Source of the DNA: Adiantum capillus-veneris
Taxonomy: Eukaryota; Streptophyta; Polypodiopsida; Polypodiales; Pteridaceae
Direction: 5' to 3'
DNA length: 64,000 nucleotides
Assembly (NCBI GenBank): GCA_014529385.2
Contig: CM043958.1
Span: 83,539,025-83,603,024, forward strand
Shown piece after piece: positions 54,744 through 64,000 of this stretch (position 1 is its first letter; each line of letters opens with the position of its first letter). The notes under the pieces are model-generated. The model was given only the letters and a program-made list of their open reading frames with translations, was not told the DNA's origin and made no database searches. Position numbers and translations under genes: made by a program.

Positions 54744-57110
54744 TTATGAGTTTGAAAGATTTGCTATAAGTTGGTCTATGGTAAAATCTATAATTCCTAG
54801 CTCAGGGGATGGTTGAGAAACATCTTTATGTGAAGTGGTAGTATCATCTGGCAAAGGTCCATACAATGATTCATATCGTTGAAGCTTTGCTTGTGCATCA
54901 CTTAACTCTATTTCAAGCTCAAGAATATGGCCACGAAGCATGTCCGGTGTTTCTCCTTCGCTGGCAAGGTCTTGTCCTTGGCTAGCTAATTCAGTCAGTG
55001 TTTCTGACTCTTCAGGAAGTAAAACAATAGGACGCTTGCGAGGAGGCATTGGATTATTTGCATTGCGTGCTGCCACCTTTTCTGCACTGCGTCCACGTCC
55101 AATGCCAGCGGTGCCTGGACGATCTGACCAATCCACTCTCTTCAGCAAAACATATCGAACATAGCATTGCTGGATAAAGTAAATTGCTACTTGGTTGTTG
55201 TTTGGTAGGCATCTCTCTTGTCGTATAAACCTTTGCAGCAATACACGTGCCAGTCCTTTATGTTGCAAATCAGAGAGCTTTAACGGAGCTGTATCTTTTG
55301 CATTGCCACTTATTTGAAATAGTTGATGGCATACAAAGTGATTAGGGCAAAGCTTTTTGCACTCTTTAAGGGTTAATGGTTTTCCCTGCAGCTCAGATTC
55401 ATCTTCTTCAATGTTGGCAATAGTAAAAAGATCTGCTTGTCCACATCTAACTTGTTCTTATTTAAAAATTGTTGAGCTTCAACGTGGTTGAGTTCTTCTT
55501 CCAAATCTGCATATCACGTGAACATGTCATTACTTTTAAATACCCATTCAATTAATTTGACATTAGACAGTATATCAAATGACAAACATAGATATTATGT
55601 TCAATTAAACATACAATTAAATCTGACACCAAAAGTAAAACAATGATGAAATCATGAGACTGTGTTTTCATTAATCATCAGCTGGTCCTAAGCCAGAAGT
55701 CATTACAATGTTGTAACCCACTCTATGGGCACCATTTAAACATAAGGAGAGATCAAAAGAGTTAGGCCAGGTTTTGGGGTTTTGGCGCTTGCCGGTTTCA
55801 AGATGAGCAAGTACATTACTCAAAAAATGTCTCTTGCTTTGTTCTTGGGGCTTTGGTAAGCACTTCAAAATGCGTTTACATGTATGACACATGGAATAAA
55901 TATCCATAGCTTTGGACCAGTAGGGAGGATTACTAGATATACATTCGGGGGCTGCCCATGGATAATTTCTCTCATATTGTTTTCTAGTTTCTATCTGCAT
56001 ATCGCGTAGAGGAGGAAAACTGGCTATCGTATTTGTTTTGGTGCATGAACTCCAATCCACAATGCCGGCGTAAACACCTTTTTCGCCAATATGCAGCATC
56101 AACACCTTTTTCGCCAATATGCAGCATCATATTCCGAGAGTGTAGATCATTGTGGAGGTAGTTATGGAATGTATATACTTCAGAGTTTGGAGGAGAGCAT
56201 TGATGATCTGCAAAATATTCTCCTGGAGTAGCTCTACTGTTCCTGCAGTGAGTACATAATCGCGGATGACAGGCTGGCTGCCGTCTGCAGTGCATTCTTT
56301 GATCCATTGCTCCACATGGCCGCCATTCCAAAATTGTGAAATGAGCATTGGTCGCTCCACGTGGCGCACCATGGCAAGAGGGTAGATAATACCTCAATGT
56401 GAAATATCCAAAATTGTTGCTTCGTCTTTGACCTGTTGCTCCATGGTGGGCCCATGTAAGTGTACTTTGAACACTTTTGCAGCATACACTTGATCTTTGA
56501 AAGCGGGATGTGTGACACCCACACACTTCACATGTGCCCATCTTCCCTCTCCCAGCTGTGGAGCTTGGATATTGAAGACTGTTGTGTCGGGTAAAAGGTG
56601 TAAAATAGGTGGTAGCTGAGAGAGGTCTAATGTAGCAACGGATGACGTTGCAGGCTCTGTTCTAAGAATGATTTCTGGTTCAACAGGAACTTCAGAAGAG
56701 CTGGCTTCCACTCTTTCACGCTTTGCTGCTCTTTCTAACTTTTCCTTGCTCTTGAACTCCGTGTAAAGCTGTTGCACAAGATGTATGCGCTCAGCTATGT
56801 TTGGCAAGGAAGTAATTGCAGGATTTTTCAGTTCTTGAAAGGTTTTCATGATCTGTCCAATGGTTTGTTTGACCATGTTTACTAAAGCAGTTGATGTCAG
56901 GAGGGCTATGTCAAAAATAGATGGTGCAAACTCTGCCTGGAGCTGCTCAAACACAGACTTGGTTAGAGTCTCTGTAAGCTGATAAAAATGCTCCGGAGCG
57001 ATAGGGTTTAAACAACGCCTAATCTCTTCCTCTGACGTGTAATGGAAGTGTCTCACAATCACTTCGAAGAAGAACTTTCGTTGATGTTTCGCTAGCTTCG
57101 TGTCTGCCAT
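54744..57110 (-). pseudogene. E2 protein-kinase-like gene
   Basis: Starts ATG 57110, two bases after an intron acceptor (CATACAG). The first ~180 codons are helical (HQRKFFFEVIVRHFHY; LVNMVKQTIGQIMKTFQELK; KSKEKLERAAKRERVEAS). The kinase domain follows: LGEGRWAHVK (glycine loop, about 56550), YAAKVFK (Lys), QVKDEATIL (helix C Glu), an in-frame TGA at 56394, then GIIYPLAMVRHVERPMLISQ. After a small frameshift comes the catalytic loop YLHNDLHSRNMML (about 56140), then GIVDW in place of DFG, PWAAPECI (APE) and DIYSM. A 28-bp tandem duplication at 56075-56130 disrupts the frame in between. A later exon (54744-55500) encodes LTLKECKKLCPNHFVCHQLF and, near the end, a coiled coil (LELEIELSDAQAKLQRYESL). 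The order is the same as the E1 kinase gene, with a more complete C-terminus. Confidence 0.82.
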
Positions 57111-57339
57111 ATCTGTATGAAAAAATTATAAATTAAGAATCTTACGAAAAGATTGTACACCATAGTAACATAGTTATTATATAATGAGTGTTAACCCTAT
57201 ATATATTAAATGATGATTCAAATTTATTAAACAATATTAAATTATTGCAAATTAAAGAGAAAATCTTATGATTACAAACCACATTGTGCGAATCGACCAT
57301 GAAAATTAATTAAATTAGAGAGAGAGAGAGAGAAACAGG

Positions 57340-58390
57340 CCAGGAGTGTGAGATGCTCTCAGCACAAGAACTGGACCCTGCTATGTGCAGAAGTGTGAGA
57401 TGATGAAAGAAATTACATCTAAAGGGTTGGAAAATCGTACATGTGAACAGCTCATCTAGTGTGAGATATTCTCAGCACAAGTCCTGGATGCTGTTGTAAA
57501 ATAGATTGATAGTTTTTATCAATCTAATCCCTGATAAAGTGTGTGGAACTCACAATACAACTATCAGCGGATAAATTAACAATTGCAGATGTATATTACC
57601 TATCGTATGTGTTTACGTCCAAAACAACACCAAGTCATTTAATGATGAAACATGATGTTCTTTTTGGAATATGAAACACACGAGTAACCAGTACATCACA
57701 TTAAGATGAAGAGGGCATGAAAATATGCATCTCTTCACTCTTAATATAACGAGTGGTAACGCTTGTGTTTCTATGTAACACATATGACAGAAAAACTTAA
57801 TCTAAAATTGTAAATTTTATAAGCTATTTCTAATGGAGTGTGTGGAACGCACAACACAACCATCAACAAACAGCTCAACAATCTCGAATGTAAATCAATT
57901 GTTGTATATATCTACGTTCAGAGTAACACCAAGTCATCTGCTGATGAACAATGATGTTACTACAGAAATAGAAGCACGAAAGTTGTATTAAGATGAAGAG
58001 GGCATAAAGTATGCATCTCTACACTCTTAAAATGACGAACGTTAATCTTTGTGCTTCTATGTAGAATAATTAATAATGATTTACTTTAAGATTGTAAATT
58101 TTATAGGCCACTCTAAAGTGAGAGGTGTAGCATCATGCCTACTACACTCCACGAGTCGACCTCTAATCCTAACTCATCTCTATGGTGAGAGATATACTAC
58201 TACACCATACGAGTGAGAATCTAAATTTACCCTAAGCCTTCCCTGGAGTGAGTTATATAACTACACACCATGGGAAAGGAAACTATATTCTATACACCTC
58301 TGGAGTGAGCCATATGGCTACACACCACGAAGTGGCCTACGACCTGCAAGCCAACTTTGTGGTGAGAGCCGAAACTACTGCACCACACAA
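57340..58390 (-). repeat. Hairpin arrays in the E2 kinase leader
   Basis: Plus-strand coordinates: CCAG 57340-57343 with CTGG 57371-57374 around GTGTGAGATGC...; ACAGC 57447-57451 with GCTGT 57490-57494; CTGATA 57531-57536 with TATCAG 57562-57567; AGAGGT 58121-58126 with ACCTCT 58159-58164; perfect tip palindromes GTTATATAAC (58252-58261) and GCCATATGGC (58309-58318) inside constant flanks; GTGGTG 58359-58364 with CACCAC 58381-58386. Read in the sense (minus) direction several cores are GTGTAG...CTCACT, the same core as in the oppositely oriented transposase leader. Confidence 0.75.
57840..58100. repeat. Second copy of a ~250-bp direct repeat in the leader
   Basis: Matches 57590-57830: both carry 'taacaccaagtcat', 'gatgaagagggcat-aaa-tatgcatctct-cactctta' and 'tgtg-ttctatgta'. 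The central part is itself a hairpin (GAAGAG...CTCTTC). Confidence 0.7.
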
Positions 58391-58539
58391 GTCTGGCACA
58401 ACACAAAAAAAAGGTTAGTATTTATTGAAAATTTAAAAAATATACCTGAAAACCGCTGTAAATCGAAGACGTTGTCTCTATCTGGCAAACTCTAAGAAGC
58501 TCCAAGCTCTCCAAACTCCAAAAAAGTCCACAATGCTTT

Positions 58540-58725
58540 TCGATCGAATACGGCGACGATTGTATATATATACAGTTTTTCGATCGAGATATTTTTCGAT
58601 CGAAATACTTTTCGATCGAAAAATATCTCGATCGAAAAATGTTTTATACGGATATTTGGTAATTATTCGGAAATACGGCGTATATTGACGTTTATACGTA
58701 TAATTTTGTTATACGGGCGTATAAA
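58540..58725. promoter_or_regulatory. Right subterminal repeats and TATA box of E2
   Basis: Four TTTTCGATCGA-type repeats (58536-58640), CGTATA/TATACG palindromes (58645-58725) and GTATATATATAC (58561-58572), a TATA box for the minus-strand kinase gene. Mirror of the left end. Confidence 0.7.
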
Positions 58726-58735
58726 TGCAATGCAA

Positions 58736-58743
58736 AAAAGCAC
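58736..58743. repeat. Target site duplication of E2 (right)
   Basis: AAAAGCAC, copy of 52426-52433. Confidence 0.85.
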
Positions 58744-58897
58744 TCCAAAAGTCAGAAAACGGCTCGGAGGTTCTAAAGTCCACACAGGGAGTTATTCTAT
58801 ATCTATTTGACTTTTTTGTTGAAATTAGGCTCAAAAGGGACTCAGGGGGACCAAGGGCAAGCACTGGAAGCACCATCCATGAAAAATTCACCAGGAA

Positions 58898-59769
58898 ACA
58901 TCCTACGCGTAGGATGTCTCAAGGGCACTTATGGGCACAAACTCCAACAATTTTCATCATGCACATTTTCTGAATTTACAAGCTATCCACCAAGTCTCAT
59001 CATAGTTGGACCAAAAATTGACCTCATATGCATGAAAAAACGCAAAGTTAGGGCATAGAGGCAATAATGGGCCATAGACCTACCAAATCTTGTCCAAATC
59101 CCATGAAACTTTCACAACACATTCAGCAACACATCAACAACCAATCTGTGTGGTTAGAAGCAAAAAATGATGAAATAGACATCCTACGCGTAGGATGTCT
59201 ATTTGACTTTTTTGACATGCAGGGGATGTTTGATCATTCCAGATCCAATCACCTCATCATCAGGAGCCCATATATCAAGTTTGAATCCATTCTAATCATT
59301 TTTGACCCCCAACACCTTCAAGATACACTTTTTGAGCCCAAAAACACCACACAGGCCCTTACAAGCATCAATCCTTGTCCAAACCCAAATCCAAGAGCAT
59401 GGCCATGTTCCATAGGCCAAGGACTACCCACATGACAAGTTTCATGTCATTTTGATGAAAAAGACATCCTACGTGTAGGATGTCTCCAGCATAAATTTAG
59501 CCTTCAGTGCAAAGAGTGACATCATGGGAGCCAAAACCATGGTGCAATGAGCCCATATACCAATTTTCAACCCATTTGGACATCAATTGCTACCTATGAT
59601 GGACTTTCTACCCAAATTGTGACCTAAAGCCTGAATCAGCCCAAAAATCCACTTTTTCATATCCAAATCCAAATCCAAGCATGTAGCCATGTTCCATGAG
59701 CCATACACTACCAGCATGTCAAGGATGAACCAATTCTGATGAAAAAGACATCCTACGCGTAGAATGTCT
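58898..59769. repeat. ~283-bp repeat array with a fixed palindrome
   Basis: Four copies of the palindrome AGACATCCTACG plus its reverse complement (24 bp) at 58898-58917 (20-bp core only), 59177-59200 (perfect), 59462-59485 (one change, ACGTGT centre) and 59746-59769 (one change). Centre-to-centre distances are 281, 285 and 284 bp. Intervening text is only loosely conserved (for example 'catg-ccatgttccat' and 'ttttgatgaaaaag' before the palindrome). The last palindrome ends 165 bp before the ORF at 59935, so the array may be its upstream regulatory region or part of an LTR/UTR. Confidence 0.85.
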
Positions 59770-59934
59770 AGATGAAAATTTTTGGCCAGATTTGCACTGT
59801 GAGCACATGCACAGCTTCACAAGTTCCTTTTAAGCTTTATTTTCAATTTTCAAGTCATTTGGATAAGTAAAACTCAGTTTCGCAGCTAATATGGAAAAAA
59901 CGCTAACTTCGGACTACTGAGTGCAACAGGATCT

Positions 59935-61155
59935 ATGGCATCCGCGAAGTCACTGGAAAAGAAGAGAAGAATGACCATCAAGGATTACCTGGAAGAAGTG
60001 GAACCCTTCGTCATTCCAGAAGGAACACTAAAGCCCACCAGCACATGGATACAAGAAGATCTGTTAGAGTCCAACGACCTAAAGATCTACCAAGGAGTGT
60101 TCAAAGACGGTGAAGGCAATGTTATCGAGCTACCAATGCTGCCGAGAGAACTCAATGAGTTCGTATGAAGCAAGATGGCCGGATACTTGGAGAAGATTGA
60201 TCTCCACAACTACTTTGAAGCAATACCGGCAGGGGTGGACATCAAGAGAGTCTGGGAGTTTGTGACAAGCATCAAAGAGGATGGAGTGGCCAAAGTAACA
60301 GATTTACAAGGCAGACGAGGAACAGAGATAATCATCACTGAGCAGGTTGTAGCAAATGCACTAGACCTCTCCAACGAGGGGGATAGTGTAACAAAAAGAA
60401 GGGATGAAGTCAAGGTGTACCATGAGAAGAAAGGGAATTACACCTTTGAAGATATTGCCAACCCAAGAGTGGCAATCATGAGCCAGTTATACAACTAGTA
60501 CTTCCACATGTGCACGAAGAGGCCACAGAAGTACAGGATGCCACCAGGTGCAATTGCCACGACATTCACTTGGGCAATGACGAAAGGCACCCCAAAGATA
60601 ATCAACTATGTGGCATATATACATGACAACCTAGTAAAGATGGGCAACAAGAAGCCAACCTATATAGTGCCAGGAGAACTAATCACCAAGGTGATTTATG
60701 GGGCACTACATGCAAAAGGAAGGTGGCCTGAACCCCCGTCTCAGAACGACTGGCTAAGGCTAAAAGAAGACAAGGAAGATGAGCCTCAAAGAGCACCAAG
60801 GGTGGCTACAAGACTAAAAAGACGGCTAGAGCCAACTCAAGAGGAGCAGCCTGAGCAAAAGAAAGGGAAGAAGGAATTTTCCCAAGTGCTGAGGCGGTCC
60901 GGGGCGGGCAACAAGAGAGGCGACCTCTAAACACCCCTCAAGGCTCCCGTGCTGCTCAATTGGGGCTGGGGCAACCACAAGCACAACACAACAACAAACC
61001 CACAGCCAAACCCAAACAAGATAGGGGCACCACCTAGTTATGGTATGCGAACTAGGACGCAAGAGAGATTTTGGCACAACCAAGAAGATGCACCACACAA
61101 CACACACAAACAACCTCACACCAAGACACACACAAACTGGACCAGAGAGAGCTAG
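59935..61155 (+). pseudogene. Unrecognised ~406-codon protein, three in-frame stops
   Basis: One frame from ATG 59935 to 61155 is interrupted only by TGA 60166, TAG 60496 and TAA 60928. It begins MASAKSLEKKRRMTIKDYLE and continues through EFVTSIKEDGVAKVTDLQGR and GTEIIITEQVVANALDLSNE, after the second stop KRPQKYRMPPGAIATTFTWA, then a lysine/glutamate-rich segment (LKEDKEDEPQRAPR) and a C-terminal tail rich in Asn, Thr, His and Pro. I recognise no enzyme motif. The style (globular N-terminal region, charged tail, repeat-rich surroundings) would suit a Gag-like or 'plant transposon protein' of a retroelement. Stops without frameshifts suggest recent decay by C-to-T change. Confidence 0.6.
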
Positions 61156-61905
61156 AGCAAAGGGAAGAGAGAGAGAAAAGGATCTTGCGTAATACCTTAT
61201 TTGTGACTTGCAAATGGAGATGGTTCGTTATGATGCTATCGTAGAACTTGTATAAAACTCACTCAATGCTTAGTGATTGCTAAACATTGCCAAAACACAC
61301 ACACACTGTCTTAGGGTGTGGGAGACCTCTCACCACAATACCCTCTTACAATGGATACAAAACTGGCAATGAAAAACACACTAAAACACTTTCTAAAATC
61401 AAGATCAACCGATAAAAACTCAAATACACAAGTCACCTTGAATTCACCAAACCGTATTGCACAAATGGAAGGACGAAGATTTGAACGTCGAATCACGCCT
61501 TTGATGCACCAAACCTCAATTTATTGATGATGAAGGAGCATATACAATAGTGGTTTTGAGATTTGTGGAACTCACGCTCTCTCACTTGCAATGTGTAGCT
61601 CGAAGGCTTCTCTCACACCAAGAGTGAAGCTCACAAGTGGTTGCTACACCTAAGTCTCTCCTCACGCATAGAGTGCTGGGGTGCTATGTGAGATGTTGGA
61701 GGTTGTTTTACAAGAAGGAGAGGGGTCTATTTATAGGTTGGAGACCCCTCATAAAGATTATTGGAAATCCTAATTTACAAGCTAACAAATCAGGATTATG
61801 ATTTTTTTGAATATCAAAACATTGCGGGCCTTCTTTGTCTGCTTGAGTCATGGGTGTGGGCTCCAAAGAGAGCATTATTGATGGTATATAATGTGAAAGT
61901 AAGTA

Positions 61906-61964
<59 letters not shown>

Positions 61965-64000
61965 TTACTATACACATGTCTTGAGGTGAGGTGTCTTTTA
62001 TGGTTAGGTCAATGCTATTTTGTGTTAGTATGTTAGTCGTTAGTAATCACTAGAAAGTTAATGTTACATTTACAATGGGTAGAGTGAGTTGATTTGATGA
62101 AGGAAGAGGGGTGAATTAAAAGAGAATCATTGAGATGGTGAAGCTTTGAAGAAGCTTGAACTCACCCTTGTGTAGATTGTGGAAAAAATGACCGCTGGTC
62201 TTCTTCTTCTTCTTCGCTTCTTTACGCCGCTTCCACGGTTGACCACCACGATGAAAAGAGGATTTGTTGATGAAAAATTCTCAATTTACAGAAGTTATCA
62301 TGGTTAAGATGCTGAATTTTAGATATTTTTAGGAGAGGTAAATGAAATTGTAACATAGAAGCAATAGAGAGAGACATGGAGAGGGTGTATGTATGTAGAG
62401 GTTCATAAAAGAACTATAGGGATGAGAGAGAAGGGTAATGGTGAAGAGGGTGGGAGAAGCCATGGAAATTGCAGGTTTGAGTGAGGGAAGGAGAGGGAGG
62501 GATGTGTAAGAGTGAGTAGGTGTGTGGAAGGGTGAGAGCAGACTAAGGGCTACTTGTGAGAAAAGTGGGCAGACTAGGGTCCACTCAAAAAATCATAGCT
62601 CACCGCTGGTAGCTCCAAAAATCATGAAAAACTTTGAGGTGCTTATTCAGAGCGTGGGCTACAGTTTCTCTTTTGACCACCGCTCCAAATTTAGAGTGGA
62701 GATAGGTGCCAAAATTCTCACCGAAAAGCCTGTTTTTTATGCCTGCAAAAGTCTTTTAGTGGCCCCCTCCTTTGTTGAATTTGTACAATGCATCCAAGAG
62801 TGAGCCTCTCCTTTGTCATATTATAATACAAAGCATCCAAGTTGCCCTTGACCCATGCATGGAGGAGGATTATTGGTGAATAAATAAATATATACATGGT
62901 GGGACTAGTGTATGGACTATTCATGGACTTTAGCTCAATGAGCACATGGTGTTAGAATAATGAGTAAAAATAATAATAAAAATATGGAGGAGTTATGGAT
63001 ATGGAAAGATATTGGAATCATATGATATGGTCCCTCCTTGAATTATTTTGGGTGAAAGAGGAAAAGGTATGCAAGGAAATAATATAATAAACGTAACCAA
63101 TGAGTAGAAATCAATTTTTTGTTTTCACGAGGGTGAGGGTGAAAATGAGGGAGTGATTTGTATAAAGGAAAAATATGAGGTTAGAGTATGTACATATTGG
63201 CAAAAAATATAATTATGGTGTAAGAGGATGAAAGAAGGTGTACATAGGTTTAATAAAACACACACCGAAGTAGAAATATTTAAATAAAATACCAAAATAA
63301 TTATAAAAAATCCCTATATTTAGGCCATATGTACAATGAAATATTTACACACAAAGAGGCCATAATATACTTTTATTTTTTTTATTTTTTTTATTTTTTT
63401 TATTTTTTTGACTCAACTAGCCCAGTGACTAGCTAGCTGAGGATTTTAAGAAGATATGAGAAAAGCCCCCTAACTCACACACGCCTATTTACAGTGAAAT
63501 GGTAGGGATAGCCATAGTGTTTGGGTGAATTTGGTAGGGTGGGGTAGCTTACTATGGCAATTATGGAAAGCCAAAAAATGGCTATCATTAGCCCCCCCCT
63601 TAGATAATGGTACATTCATGTACCATTTATCTGATCATACAACATGTAGATTGTGTAACGTCTGTCTTTGTCTGCTCTCATCTTTGAAGAATCTTTGTTG
63701 TATGATTAAAAAACCTTGTGTGATATGAAAGGTTCTCGAGCCAATAGCATGATGAAACGAAGTGACGGAGTAAACCTCCTCCATCGAGAAAGTTTCCATA
63801 AGCACCCCCCAGGATCAAAGATCTTGAAATATCTTTCCCAAAGCGAGATGTATGGTATGGAATCACTTACTGATTTTGATTGAAGAAACTTGTAGATTTT
63901 ACTGTTGTCCATCATTGCATCTATCACTATGAATGTGATATAAAAGATTGGTTGCTCTTCCTCTTATGTAAAGTTGATGTATCTGCTACGATCTTCAAGA
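61156..64000. other. No gene recognised; (GA)n and T-rich tract
   Basis: (GA)n at 61911-61962 and a T-rich tract with A every nine bases (63370-63408). Short frames only. Confidence 0.4.

Larger units (their letters stand above)
57113..58445 (-). other. Candidate 5'-UTR intron of the E2 kinase gene
   Basis: On the minus strand the donor is TTTTCAG/GTATAT at 58445 and the acceptor TTTCATACAG at 57113, just before ATG 57110. Size 1,333 bp; holds the right hairpin arrays and a ~250-bp direct repeat (57590-57830 against 57840-58100). Confidence 0.6.
52434..58735. mobile_element. hAT transposon E2 with kinase gene (about 6,302 bp)
   Basis: Bounded by 8-bp duplications. The left end is CTGGGTTGCATTATTC and the right end, inverted, is TTGCATTGCATTTATA. 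The first five bases differ, but TTGCATT is shared at the same offset. Both ends continue with CGTATA-type palindromes and TTTTCGATCGAAAA repeats, then an inward TATA box. Inside: a BED/hAT transposase gene on plus (central part deleted) and a convergent kinase-like gene on minus. The plan is that of E1 in inverted orientation, yet ends, subterminal repeats and proteins are strongly diverged, so E2 is a separate lineage and not a copy of E1. Confidence 0.85.

Overview
This is a gene-poor, repeat-rich nuclear window from a land plant. The evidence is a degenerate PLS-type pentatricopeptide (PPR) pseudogene, Copia and Ty3/Gypsy elements with initiator-Met tRNA primer sites, LINE fragments, hAT transposons, and very long GA/GT microsatellites. 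I cannot name the species. The PPR relic and TE load would suit a large-genome fern, other seed-free plant or gymnosperm, but that is inference. No intact host gene is seen.

Layout. 0-2.1 kb: Copia gag and LTR relic (minus strand), then direct repeats. 2.6-3.1 kb: PPR pseudogene. 3.3-4.0 kb: large foldback. 4.0-6.2 kb: Ty3/Gypsy pol relic (plus). 8.9-12.5 kb: Gypsy gag/protease/integrase relics (minus). 12.6-13.0 kb: LINE zf-RVT fragment. 14.6-20.9 kb: two copies of a ~3 kb segment bounded by (TG)n runs. 21.9-23.0 kb: LINE ORF2 3' part between CT runs. 26.1-36.0 kb: LTR element (minus) with 5.6 and 3.4 kb LTRs around only 0.84 kb of internal sequence. 37.4-39.2 kb: relic of a kinase-type leader and exon, then Gypsy protease. 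42.27-48.33 kb: hAT element E1. 48.3-49.0 kb: gag-like relic. 52.43-58.74 kb: hAT element E2. 58.9-59.8 kb: ~283-bp repeats, each with the same 24-bp palindrome. 59.9-61.2 kb: one-frame ORF broken by three stops. 61.2-64.0 kb: AT-rich sequence with a GA run.

Main discovery candidate. E1 and E2 are two diverged hAT elements, each with a perfect 8-bp target duplication. They share an unusual plan: inward TATA promoters inside palindromic subterminal repeats at both ends, a BED/hAT transposase gene facing a convergent protein-kinase-like gene, and long non-coding leaders. Three of the four leaders look like 5'-UTR introns ending just before the start codon. The leaders hold arrays of candidate hairpins with a conserved core and stems that differ in sequence from unit to unit yet remain self-complementary. 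In E2 the two opposite-facing leaders share the same core when each is read in its own sense direction (GTGTAG...CTCAC). In E1 the wobble pairs noted in the kinase leader are G-U only on the sense strand. A third relic at 37.46-37.92 kb keeps the same kinase N-terminus, the same intron-acceptor position and its own hairpin family. This suggests hAT transposons that carry a kinase as a regular second gene and put structured RNA arrays in their leaders. Both copies here are dead: E1 has lost the 3' ends of both genes plus several point lesions, and E2 has lost the transposase core.
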